The position numbers and the translations under genes are program-made. Positions 8,892-18,189 of a DNA stretch of 64,000 nt are shown here, one piece after another. Source of the stretch: Actinomycetes bacterium (GTDB taxonomy: Bacteria > Actinomycetota > Thermoleophilia > BMS3ABIN01); contig JAJYOG010000003.1 in the NCBI GenBank assembly GCA_021785935.1, forward strand, positions 104,850-168,849, written 5' to 3'. Position 1 is the first letter of the stretch; each line of letters starts with the position of its first letter. Under the pieces are notes generated by a model, which was given only the letters and a program-made list of their open reading frames with translations, did not search any database and was not told the origin of the DNA.

Positions 8892-11501
8892 TCATCGTGA
8901 TGGGCAAACAGGAAGAGAGCCGGTGTCGGCGGGGTTCCTGACAGAACGCTCCCTTTCTATCGTGGCGAAGGTCTCGAAAAGCGAGCCCGCGGGCGAAGCG
9001 CTGGTCTCGATGGTGCCGGTGGAGCGGCTGTCAGTATCGAGCCGCCACCAGTTGACCAGGTCGGCATAAACCGCGAACTGGACAGCGAAGATCCGCTCCC
9101 ACGAGCGTGTGGCTGCCAGTGTCCTGGCGGCGTGAGCCATGGCCCGGCGCAGGCCTGAATCATCGAGCAGGGTTTCAATCCGCTCATTAAACTCACTGAT
9201 ACTGCGTTTGCGCGCGGTTAATCCGGTCTCGCCAGGCTCGATGTTCTCGATGGCGCCACCCTCAGAGCAGATTACTGCCGGCAATCCCGATGACTGTGCT
9301 TCAAGGATTACCTGGCCGGAGGTGTCCACCGAGCTGGGGAAGACGAAGATGTCAGCGGAGGCAAATGCCGCTGCCAGATCCTTTCGCTGCAGCCAGCCGG
9401 TGAAGGTGGCGCTATCCCCGAGCAGATCTTCGAGTTCGCTGCGCAGCGGACCGTCGCCGACCATGGCCAGATGCACGTCATCGCGCTTAGCCGCCAGCTC
9501 CCGATAACATTCAGCGAGGAACACCAGGTCTTTCTCGGCGGATAAACGCCCCACGAAAAGCAGAATCTTTTTTTCGCTGCCGCCGCCGTTGCCCTTAACA
9601 CCCCTTCCGCTTAAACGGCGCCGCCACTCTTCACTCCGGAATTCCGGCGAAAAACGGTCAGAGTCGATTCCCTGATGAAGAACAGCCATCTTGCGCTGAT
9701 CGAGTCCGTGGCTGGCGAGATCCCGGCTGCTGTAGGCGGATGGCACAAAGGTCAGATCGCAACGCTGGTGGAACCAGCGCGTGTAGGTCCAGGCTGCTTC
9801 CTCGTTGAGCTTGTCATCAGTAAGACGTCCGACGCAGCGGGGCACATCCGTATGGAAGCTGGAAACAAACGGCACCTGCAGGATGCGCGAGGCGATGAAA
9901 GCCGCAATCCCCAGCGGCCCCGGAGTTGCGGCATGAATGATGTCGAACTCCTGCTCCTCGCAGTAGCGGACAACGTCGAGCACCGGCGGCACACTCATAT
10001 CAAGGTCGCCGAAGTCAGGCAGATTGAGCGAGGTGACCGCGGGGAAGCGAACAATACGGCCGCAGTTAAGCTTTTCTTTACGGGATGGACCACCCTCGCC
10101 GCAGGCAATAATTTCCAGCGGCATCTTTTCGGCGTCGCTGTATTCAACCAGGCGCCCCAGAATGCTGGTGACTCCATTGACCTGGTCGAGAGTATCCGTA
10201 AACAACGCCACCCGTGGCCATGGCCCCTCGGCCGCCGGCACATCCGGCAACATCTGCGAACTCAGCCGCCGTAGGAAATGCCGCTGACGGCTGTGATAGT
10301 TGGATGCCAGGGAATATGGCAACAGCAGGATCTGCAGGGCGACCAACCGCCCGATCGCGTCCAGATTTTCGATGAAATTGAAGATGGTGATCTCCGAGAG
10401 GTCCGAAAGCGTTGTCCGCATGCCCGAAGTCCAGGCAGCGTTGACCAGGGAGAAGAGCTGGTTGTGAAATTCCTGGCCGCCGGATGCTCCGGCATGGCCG
10501 TTTCTGATCAGCGGCAGGATCGCCTTGCGCAACTCGCGGTCCGCCATAATTTTTTTAAAGGCGCCGCCAGCCGAATCGCTTCCTACCGCCAGCGAAACCA
10601 GGCCCATCCATTTGCGGCCGGCACGAGCCTGTCCCAGCAGACCGGCGCTCTTGCCACCCTCGTTCTGCTCGACGCCGTGGGCCAGAAGTCCCAGCATCGT
10701 GTGAGCCAGCTTGAAGGTGCTGCCATGGGTGCCTTCGAACCGGCTGCGCCCCGACCTGACTTCATTCAGAAAACCGGCGATGCTGCCGGTATCTTCGGTA
10801 ATTGTACAGGCGCAAGCGACATCGAAACCGCCATGATCGTCAGAGCCGGCGGTGAACGTGATGTGGCCGTCGTGCATGGGTTCGAGGCTATGGCGTTCAC
10901 TTAGCTCTTTGAGCTTCTCCGGCGTGCATTGCTGAGTGAGCCGGAGCGCCAGCAGGTTCTCCCGCGTCAACGTGGAGCCGTTGTGAACTTCCCAAATCGG
11001 GAAGAGAAGCATCAGGCGCTCGATGTGGGCGGGAGTAAGTTCCCCGCCGACGCCGGTGAGCGGATGCGCCAGCACGTAGAGAATTTCATGCCGCTTCATA
11101 TATGACACCAGCTCATAGAGGTTTTTCCTTAAGGACTGTATCTCCGAATGCTGCTGCTCGGTGATGCCCAGAGCCAGCACGTGCAGCTTTACATCACCTT
11201 CAGGGAAATAGGTCGTTACCTCTTCGCTGATAAAGAAATCATCGTGGTGGGTTAGTCGCAGGCAGCCCTCGATGGTGTTGTGATCGGTGATGGTGACGTA
11301 GGTCATCCCCCGTTCCTTGGCGTCCCGGTAGAGGGTGTCGGGATCGGTGTTACTCTCCCCAACCCCCGCCTGACGCAGGATCCAGTGGTCTGATTCCATG
11401 GAATAACGGGAATGACAATGGAGGTCGACGCGGCATTCCCCGGGACGCTTTGGCGTGGAAGTCCTGAAGAGAGGTCTGCTCACGGGCGTTTCCCGCGGCA
11501 A
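8892..11501 (-). CDS. PHP-domain / GT4 glycosyltransferase fusion
   Basis: N-terminal VDLHCHSRYS...TITDHNTIEG (PHP metal-binding motifs). C-terminal VALFTDTLDQVNGVTS...ILLFVGRLSAEKDL...VFPSSVDTSGQVILEAQSSGLP (GT4). Confidence 0.85.
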   Translation of the reverse strand: MPRETPVSRPLFRTSTPKRPGECRVDLHCHSRYSMESDHWILRQAGVGESNTDPDTLYRDAKERGMTYVTITDHNTIEGCLRLTHHDDFFISEEVTTYFPEGDVKLHVLALGITEQQHSEIQSLRKNLYELVSYMKRHEILYVLAHPLTGVGGELTPAHIERLMLLFPIWEVHNGSTLTRENLLALRLTQQCTPEKLKELSERHSLEPMHDGHITFTAGSDDHGGFDVACACTITEDTGSIAGFLNEVRSGRSRFEGTHGSTFKLAHTMLGLLAHGVEQNEGGKSAGLLGQARAGRKWMGLVSLAVGSDSAGGAFKKIMADRELRKAILPLIRNGHAGASGGQEFHNQLFSLVNAAWTSGMRTTLSDLSEITIFNFIENLDAIGRLVALQILLLPYSLASNYHSRQRHFLRRLSSQMLPDVPAAEGPWPRVALFTDTLDQVNGVTSILGRLVEYSDAEKMPLEIIACGEGGPSRKEKLNCGRIVRFPAVTSLNLPDFGDLDMSVPPVLDVVRYCEEQEFDIIHAATPGPLGIAAFIASRILQVPFVSSFHTDVPRCVGRLTDDKLNEEAAWTYTRWFHQRCDLTFVPSAYSSRDLASHGLDQRKMAVLHQGIDSDRFSPEFRSEEWRRRLSGRGVKGNGGGSEKKILLFVGRLSAEKDLVFLAECYRELAAKRDDVHLAMVGDGPLRSELEDLLGDSATFTGWLQRKDLAAAFASADIFVFPSSVDTSGQVILEAQSSGLPAVICSEGGAIENIEPGETGLTARKRSISEFNERIETLLDDSGLRRAMAHAARTLAATRSWERIFAVQFAVYADLVNWWRLDTDSRSTGTIETSASPAGSLFETFATIERERSVRNPADTGSLPVCPSR

Positions 11502-11691
11502 TTTGATAGCGTAGCTTTGTCTGTATTAGTCATTTGTAGTCGTAGTGATGGCCCGGAGCAGCAGCTAGCCCTATGCCCGGCGCCGTCACTGTTATATATC
11601 CTACGGTGATTCGATTGTAAGGGCAAGGTAAAATGCTTAAGATTCTCGAAAATCGATTTCAACAGCCAAACCATTGGAAACGGGGTAAAGC

Positions 11692-11898
11692 ATGTGTAAC
11701 GAAGATCTGATCGATTCATTGAAGCTCGTTATTGCCGGACTGATCAGGCACACCGATGAGCTGCGGATCAAATACAATCAGGTGGAGGAAGAGCACAAGG
11801 AAGGCAATCTCGACGGCGGTTCGCTGGCCTCGCTCAACAGTGTTGTCCATCAGTTGGAGGCCGATTCCGCCGCCTTCGAGAAGATCCTGGGGGAATAG
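11692..11898 (+). CDS. Small hypothetical protein preceding selA
   Basis: 68 aa ORF that ends 3 nt before the selA start. Confidence 0.5.
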   Translation: MCNEDLIDSLKLVIAGLIRHTDELRIKYNQVEEEHKEGNLDGGSLASLNSVVHQLEADSAAFEKILGE

Positions 11899-11900
11899 AT

Positions 11901-13346
11901 TTGGGTAGTGGAAAAAAGAGCGCGCTGAGCCAGGAACAGACGGAGGCCCTGCGGGCGTTGCCTTCGGTAGAAGAGCTGATGGAATTTCCGGCGCTGAGCG
12001 CAGCTATCGAGCAATACGGGCGTGAGCTGACTGTGGATAGCGCCCGTAACGTGCTGGAGCGGTTGCGCGCGAGCATAATCGCGGGGAAGGAGGGTGGCAA
12101 TATTGCCGGGCTGGCGGAAGCAGTCGCCAGGGAGGCAGCGCGGATCTTCGAGCCGAGCCTGAAATCCCTGATCAATGCATCCGGTGTGGTCGTGCACACC
12201 AACCTCGGCCGCTCGGTGCTGGCCGATGAGGCGATCGAGGCGGTCGTCAGGGTGGCCAGCTCCTATTCCAACCTCGAATACAATCTCGATGAGGGAAAGC
12301 GGGGATCGCGCCACGATCACATTACCCGCCTTGTCATGGCGCTGACCGGCGCCGAAGACGCACTCGTCGTCAATAACAATGCGGCGGCAGTGCTGCTGGC
12401 GCTTACGGTCTTCGGCGGCGGGCGCGATGTCATTGTCTCGCGCGGCGAGCTGATCGAGATCGGCGGCTCATTCCGGATTCCCGACATCATGGCCTCGAGT
12501 TCGGCGCGGCTGGTCGAGGTCGGCACGACCAACAAGACAAAACTTTCAGATTATCAACGCGCCATAGGGCCGGCGACGGCAATGCTCCTGCATGTACACA
12601 CCAGTAATTACAAGGTTGTCGGCTTTACCGCCGAGGTGGATGTCACCGAGATGACGGAGCTGGGCCATGCACATGGACTGGTTGTCGTGGATGACCTGGG
12701 CAGCGGCGTCCTTGCCGAGTTGCCGGCGCTCGTTGACGAGCCGTCTGTGCATGACAGCCTCGCCGCCGGCGCCGACGTCGTTACTTTTAGCGGCGACAAA
12801 CTGCTGGGCGGACCCCAGGCGGGCATCATCGTTGGCAAAAGCGAATATATCGAGAAGATGAAGGCGCATCCGATGGCGCGGGCGATGCGCGTCGACAAGA
12901 TGACCCTGGCGGCGCTGCAGGCGACGCTGGCGATGTATCTGAAGCCGGAGGAGGCGCTGGCGAAAATTCCAACCCTGAGGATGCTGAGCGAGACCGATGA
13001 ATCGCTGAAGGCGCGGGCGGAAGAGCTGGCTGCGGGGCTGAAGACGGCACTCGGTGCTGGTGCGGTAGACGAATCGGGCGCCGCCGCAATCGGCGTCGAA
13101 CGAGCCGCATCCAAAGTGGGCGGCGGCGCCCTCCCTTTACTGGAACTCGACTCCTGGGTCTGCACTGTCAGTCCATCCGGCATCACCGTCGACGAACTCG
13201 CCGCCCGCTTGCGAGAAACGGATCCTCCGGTCATCGGCCGTATCCACAAAGAGTTGCTGCTTCTGGATGTGCGGACGATTTTGCCCGGCCAGACCGATGC
13301 GGTCGCCAGAGCGTTCCAGCAGGCTTTTGAAATTCCACAGCCCTGA
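11901..13346 (+). CDS. selA: L-seryl-tRNA(Sec) selenium transferase
   Basis: INASGVVVHTNLGRSVLADEA, FSGDKLLGGPQAGIIVGK (PLP-Lys region). Apparent TTG start. Confidence 0.95.
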   Translation: MGSGKKSALSQEQTEALRALPSVEELMEFPALSAAIEQYGRELTVDSARNVLERLRASIIAGKEGGNIAGLAEAVAREAARIFEPSLKSLINASGVVVHTNLGRSVLADEAIEAVVRVASSYSNLEYNLDEGKRGSRHDHITRLVMALTGAEDALVVNNNAAAVLLALTVFGGGRDVIVSRGELIEIGGSFRIPDIMASSSARLVEVGTTNKTKLSDYQRAIGPATAMLLHVHTSNYKVVGFTAEVDVTEMTELGHAHGLVVVDDLGSGVLAELPALVDEPSVHDSLAAGADVVTFSGDKLLGGPQAGIIVGKSEYIEKMKAHPMARAMRVDKMTLAALQATLAMYLKPEEALAKIPTLRMLSETDESLKARAEELAAGLKTALGAGAVDESGAAAIGVERAASKVGGGALPLLELDSWVCTVSPSGITVDELAARLRETDPPVIGRIHKELLLLDVRTILPGQTDAVARAFQQAFEIPQP

Positions 13347-13406
13347 TTTAGTGAATCAGGATGCGACCATTTCCCCACGGAACCGTGCAATCCTGGAAGC
13401 CCTGAG

Positions 13407-15347
13407 ATGAATCCTAAGGAGATGAATCCTCCGCGCCACCTCGTCCTGGGCACCGCCGGCCATATCGATCACGGCAAGACTGCCCTAATCAAGGCACTCA
13501 CCGGTACCGATACCGACCGCCTCGCGGAGGAGAAGGAGCGCGGCATCTCTATCGAGCTGGGATACGCCGAACTCGAACTTCCATCCGGTACGACAATGAG
13601 CGTCGTCGATGTTCCCGGACACGAACGCTTCGTGCGCAACATGGTCGCGGGAGCATCCGGGATCGATATCTTTTTGCTGGTGGTCGCGGCCGACGACGGC
13701 GTCATGCCCCAGACGCGCGAGCATATGGCCATCATCGAGATGCTGAGCATCCCCCAGGGTATTGTCGCTATTACCAAGACCGACCTCGTCGACGAGGAGA
13801 TGACCGAGCTGGTACAAGCAGACATCGAGGATTTTCTGGCCGGCACGCCTTACAAGGATTCCCCTATCGTCGCCGTCAGTTCCAAGACCGGTTCAGGCCT
13901 GCCGCTGCTTCTGGGTCTTCTGGAGGAAGCAGCCGGCCGCGCCCATGAGGCGCATGCGGCCGGTGACATTGCCCGTCTCCCGGTTGACCGCGTGTTCACT
14001 TTGAAGGGCATTGGCACCGTCGTCACCGGCACTCTCTGGTCGGGACGCATCTGCGCCGAGGACGCACTGCGCCTGATGCCGGACGACCTCCCCTGCCGAG
14101 CCCGCACCGTGCAGGTGCACGACCGTTCGGTGGAATGCGCCGATGCGGGGTTGCGCGTCGCCATTAATCTCGCCGGCATCGACAAGGATCAACTCGAACG
14201 CGGCCAGATGGTGGTCAAGGGCGAAGGGCTGACAACTACTTACATGATTGACACTCGCCTGACACTACTCTCATCGTCGCCCAAAACTTTAAAGTACGGC
14301 GCCCAGGTACGTTTCCATTACGGCACCGCCGACGCCACCGCCAAGCTAATGTTCGCAGACCGCGACCGGCTGGCGCCGGGCGAGAGCTGTTATGCCCAGG
14401 TGCGGTTGAAGACGAAGATCGTGCCGACCAAGAGTGACCGTTTTATCATCCGCTCGCTGAGCCCCGTGACCACGATCGGCGGCGGCGTGGTCGTCGATCC
14501 CCATCCCCATAAGCATGGCAAGGGGGAAGAACAGGTGCGGCGGCTGGAAGTAATTGAAAACGGAACGCCGGCTGAGATCGTGGCGCTTTTGTTAAGCGAG
14601 GCCAGTCCCGGCGGGATTGCCCGCGATGAGATTGCGGCACGGGGACTGCTCAGCGCCGGAGAAGCAGACAAGGCCCTTGCCGACGAGGCTGTCGCCGTGC
14701 CGCGCACCGGCGGCGGTGGGGAAGTATTCTTCTCCCTCCAGGCCGCCAACGATTTTGACCTGCGGCTGCAGGCGATTCTGGAAGCGCGCCAGAAGGCCAA
14801 TCCCGCCGATCCTTCCCTTAGCGCCGAGGAGATCGCCCAGAATTTGGGTATGGCCGCGGCCGGCGCTTCCTTCCAGGCATTGCTGGCTGGAGCTGCCGCG
14901 AAAGCGATAGTTGCGGTCAAGGATCACCGCTATGCCCTGGCTTCAGCTGAGGCCCGGCTATCCGAAAAACAGAAACAGATGATGGAGAATATCGCCGCCC
15001 GGCTCGAGGAGGGCGGGATGACGCCTCCGGCTCTCGGCGAAATCGCCGCAACCGTCGGCGCCCGCACCGGCGACCAGGACTTCAGGCTTGTGCTCAAACT
15101 GCTGGCCGAGGACGAACGCGCGGTCAGGATTAAACCCGACATATATTACGCCACCCAGCCGGTGACAATCGCGCGCGAGGCGGTGCTGGCCCGCTGTCAG
15201 GACACCGGCCAGATCACCCTGGCCGAATTCCGCGACATGCTCGGCATCAGCCGCAAGTACGCCCAGGCGCTCCTGGAATATTTCGACCGCGTGGGGCTGA
15301 CGAGACGAGAAGGTGATTACCGGGTACTGCGGAAAAAAGCCGTCTGA
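13407..15347 (+). CDS. selB: Selenocysteine-specific translation elongation factor
   Basis: [63 protein letters not shown]-terminal winged-helix region. Confidence 0.95.
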   Translation: MNPKEMNPPRHLVLGTAGHIDHGKTALIKALTGTDTDRLAEEKERGISIELGYAELELPSGTTMSVVDVPGHERFVRNMVAGASGIDIFLLVVAADDGVMPQTREHMAIIEMLSIPQGIVAITKTDLVDEEMTELVQADIEDFLAGTPYKDSPIVAVSSKTGSGLPLLLGLLEEAAGRAHEAHAAGDIARLPVDRVFTLKGIGTVVTGTLWSGRICAEDALRLMPDDLPCRARTVQVHDRSVECADAGLRVAINLAGIDKDQLERGQMVVKGEGLTTTYMIDTRLTLLSSSPKTLKYGAQVRFHYGTADATAKLMFADRDRLAPGESCYAQVRLKTKIVPTKSDRFIIRSLSPVTTIGGGVVVDPHPHKHGKGEEQVRRLEVIENGTPAEIVALLLSEASPGGIARDEIAARGLLSAGEADKALADEAVAVPRTGGGGEVFFSLQAANDFDLRLQAILEARQKANPADPSLSAEEIAQNLGMAAAGASFQALLAGAAAKAIVAVKDHRYALASAEARLSEKQKQMMENIAARLEEGGMTPPALGEIAATVGARTGDQDFRLVLKLLAEDERAVRIKPDIYYATQPVTIAREAVLARCQDTGQITLAEFRDMLGISRKYAQALLEYFDRVGLTRREGDYRVLRKKAV

Positions 15348-15411
15348 CTTTACAAGTCACCTAATTTAATATAATTTGAGTGACATTAATCACCTAATTT
15401 AGGATAATTAA

Positions 15412-16539
15412 GTGTATTTCAAGCGAACTATCCAGGAACAGGTGGAAAAAACGCTTTCCGGTAAGAAGGTCGTGATCCTGTACGGCGCCAGGCAGGTTGG
15501 CAAGACTACCCTGGTGAAAAAGATCATCGAAGAAAGCTCCAGCAAATCCCTCTATCTAAACTGCGATGAGCCGGATGTCCGAGAACTGCTGACGCAAAAA
15601 ACATCGACTGAGCTTAAACGCCTAATCGGCGATAATAAGCTGGTCATCATAGACGAAGCCCAGAGAGTCCTGAATATCGGGCTAACCCTGAAACTCCTGA
15701 GCGACAACTTCCCTGACATCAAGGTTCTTGCTACCGGCTCTTCCAGATTTGAACTCTCCAATCAAGTTAAGGAACCTCTGACAGGCAGAAAATTTGAGTT
15801 TCAACTTTATCCATTGTCCGTGGCTGAGTTGTTACAAGCTCACTCAGAAATGGAAATAGCCAGGCTCGTTGAAGATATGCTCAGGTTTGGCTTGTATCCC
15901 GAAGTTGTGAATACCCCGATTACCGAGGCCGCCGGCTTAATTGATGAAATCGCGGGGAGCTATCTGTATAAGGACATCCTTGATTATCAGGCCTTGAAGA
16001 AACCAGAGCTTCTGGAGAAACTACTGACCGCCTTGGCCTTGCAAGTTGGCCAGGAAGTTTCTTATTCAGAATTATCCAACCTCCTCGGTTTTGACAAAAT
16101 GACAGTGGAGAGGTACCTGGGCCTCCTGGAAAAGGCCTTTATTATTTTCCCGTTGCGGCCTTTCAGCAGGAACCTCCGCAAGGAGATCGGTAAGAAGCGA
16201 AAGATATATTTCTACGATCTGGGAATTCGAAACAGCATCATCAAGAACTTCAACCCGCTGGATGTAAGGAACGATACCGGCGCCTTGTGGGAGAACTTTC
16301 TAATAGCGGAGAGAGTGAAAACCAATTCAGCCGGGAAGAAAAGAGTCAATCAGTATTTCTGGCGCACATATGACAAAAAGGAAATTGATTTGGTAGAGGA
16401 AAGCGGCGGCCAGCTGTCCGGTTACGAGTTCAAATGGGGAAAGGGCAAGCTTAAACCACTGAAAGATTTTCTTAATGCATATCCGGGGAGCAGTGTCCAA
16501 CTGATCAACCGGGAGAACTTCATGGATTTCGTCAAATGA
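15412..16539 (+). CDS. AAA ATPase with DUF4143 (archaeal-ATPase-like)
   Basis: Walker A VVILYGARQVGKTTLVKK, LVIIDEAQR, ATGSSRFEL, PLTGRKFEFQLYPLSVAELL. GTG start. Confidence 0.9.
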   Translation: MYFKRTIQEQVEKTLSGKKVVILYGARQVGKTTLVKKIIEESSSKSLYLNCDEPDVRELLTQKTSTELKRLIGDNKLVIIDEAQRVLNIGLTLKLLSDNFPDIKVLATGSSRFELSNQVKEPLTGRKFEFQLYPLSVAELLQAHSEMEIARLVEDMLRFGLYPEVVNTPITEAAGLIDEIAGSYLYKDILDYQALKKPELLEKLLTALALQVGQEVSYSELSNLLGFDKMTVERYLGLLEKAFIIFPLRPFSRNLRKEIGKKRKIYFYDLGIRNSIIKNFNPLDVRNDTGALWENFLIAERVKTNSAGKKRVNQYFWRTYDKKEIDLVEESGGQLSGYEFKWGKGKLKPLKDFLNAYPGSSVQLINRENFMDFVK

Positions 16540-16594
16540 CCTGTTTGTGATTTATTACTAGCGGCAGCAATGCGTTAAACTTTTGATCTCACAC

Positions 16595-16690
16595 GGGAGG
16601 GCAGGGGTCTGGTGGCCCAGCTGGTCTTCAAAACCGGTAGGCGGCGGTAACCCCGTCGTTGGTAGGTTCGATTCCTACGCCTTCCCGCCA
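16595..16690 (+). tRNA. selC: tRNA-Sec (anticodon TCA at 16628-16630)
   Basis: 8-bp acceptor stem GGGAGGGC/GCCTTCCC, long variable arm, T-loop GGTTCGATTCC, encoded CCA. Downstream of selAB. Confidence 0.95.
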
Positions 16691-16703
16691 CTCTCCCGGA
16701 ATT

Positions 16704-16922
16704 CTATGCTGCTTCCGTGCGAACACTCGAGGGCAGTCTGTTTAGAATTAGTTCCTTGAGCTGAACCTTCTTGCCTGCATTGTCGATGTCGATCCCTACC
16801 AGATTACCGTCGTCGTCATAATCAAGAACAACACCTTCGGAAATCTCCTTGCTCTCGACACTTGTCTTCTCTGAAAGGTCGATGTAAAGGGAGTCGGTGT
16901 CTGGATAATAATTAAGTTTCAT
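16704..16922 (-). CDS. DUF2283 family protein
   Basis: YYPDTDSLYIDLSEK...EGVVLDYDDDGNLVGIDIDNA. Confidence 0.8.
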   Translation of the reverse strand: MKLNYYPDTDSLYIDLSEKTSVESKEISEGVVLDYDDDGNLVGIDIDNAGKKVQLKELILNRLPSSVRTEAA

Positions 16923-17110
16923 AATTTATACCCCCTGTCGGGAAAAGCATTGTGAATGGTCATTTTGTCTTCAAGTGTTACAACCCTGAGAACGCGGCCA
17001 TCGAGTTCATCAATAATGCCCCAGAATCGAAACCGGTTATGTTCCTGGGGTTCAGAATCCTTTCTTAGAACTTCTATTTCAAAATATTCGGTGAATTGGA
17101 ATTCGCTCAT
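16919..17110 (-). CDS. DUF4258-like protein
   Basis: Small ORF overlapping the DUF2283 start by 4 nt. RFWGIIDELDGRVLRVVTLEDKMTIHNAFPDRGY. Confidence 0.6.
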   Translation of the reverse strand: MSEFQFTEYFEIEVLRKDSEPQEHNRFRFWGIIDELDGRVLRVVTLEDKMTIHNAFPDRGYKL

Positions 17111-17347
17111 TTTCTCATTTGAAATTATATCATGGAGCGGAGTTGCCCGGCCATCATTTGCATCCTGAGTTGGTACATAATAGATTGGTAGTACTTAGGG
17201 GGGCGAAAACGCTAACATTTTGCTAACAAAATAGCGGGGATTAAGCGTGACCAGAAGGTATTATATGGGAGACTGACCGCGCGGAAATCTGATTAGAAAG
17301 CACTAAACGGGACTAGCAGGTAACAGAAGGCAAGACCCGGACCAAAC

Positions 17348-17410
17348 TTCAATACCGGTAAGCGGCGGTAACCCGTCGTTGGTAGGTTCGATTCCTACGC
17401 CTTCCCGCCA
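17348..17410 (+). repeat. Truncated duplicate of the tRNA-Sec 3' half
   Basis: cttcaataccggtaagcggcggtaacccgtcgttggtaggttcgattcctacgccttcccgcca. 17372-17410 is identical to 16652-16690 (39 nt). No 5' half present. Confidence 0.9.
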
Positions 17411-17422
17411 ACTATATCTGGC

Positions 17423-17647
17423 TTACGCCGCGAATCTTGGAATCTCCACTTCCGCGCCACTCTTGACTGCTTCTTCGGCGCGAGCCAGCACTGGCTCGGC
17501 GATATCCTCTGAAAGATAGTACTCACCGCAGTTCTCGCAGTTCTCTGCTGGAACGTCCTTGAGAATAATGGTGCTATTGTCGCGATGTAAAGTGACAGTC
17601 GCTTCACCCGGATGAGTTTTACCTTGTTCGCAGATGACGCATTTCAC
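17423..17647 (-). CDS. YgiT-type zinc-finger protein (MqsA-like N-terminal domain)
   Basis: MKCVICEQGKTHPGEATVTLHRDNSTIILKDVPAENCENCGEYYLSEDIA. Confidence 0.85.
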   Translation of the reverse strand: MKCVICEQGKTHPGEATVTLHRDNSTIILKDVPAENCENCGEYYLSEDIAEPVLARAEEAVKSGAEVEIPRFAA

Positions 17648-17767
17648 GATTTCCTCCTACCTTAAAATCATCAGTCCATAGACTCGGATCTGGCCGATTC
17701 ACGCTCACCGAGATAAGATTAGCAGGTCTTTGTGCAAACGGAGACCTACTTCTTAAATTAATACATA

Positions 17768-18169
17768 ATGACATTGTTATCAAAAATAGCGTTCGCTTTT
17801 GTGGCTATCGTCGGCATTCTTTTAATGCTGATATTTGTTAGTGCATTTGTTAGCCTTTTCAGCGATCCCGCCCAGAGGGAAGAGCAGTTCTTTGAGGCTA
17901 CAAAACAAGGCAAATGTGATGACATCGACAAGTACTTCAACATAAACACAGACAATACCAGTGAAGAGAAGCAGGCTGAGTGTCGGCAAAATGCTGGCAA
18001 GATTGACAGTTGGCAAATTGGTTAAACAAAAAAAGGGGGAGTACCGGGTCTGCTGGAATGGGCTAATGTTAGCATGGAGGTAACTCTAACTGATGGCAAG
18101 GTAGGCAAGGAAAATAAGACGCTCATCAAAATCCTGTTCATGGAATGGAAGCTGACATCGGTACGCTAA
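17768..18169 (+). pseudogene. Small membrane-anchored protein split by an in-frame TAA
   Basis: ORF 17768-18025 ends ...DSWQIG-TAA. The same frame continues open as TKKGGVPGLLEWANVSMEVTLTDGKVGKENKTLIKILFMEWKLTSVR to TAA at 18167-18169. Confidence 0.45.
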
Positions 18170-18189
18170 CGTAACATCTTGTACGTTGT

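Noticed and set aside
9675-10274. 199-aa plus-strand ORF (also 10278-10904 and similar)
   Set aside because: Antisense to the PHP-GT4 fusion gene; no domain signature.
17348-17410. Second functional tRNA-Sec
   Set aside because: Lacks the 5' acceptor, D-arm and 5' anticodon strand; only the 3' part is present.
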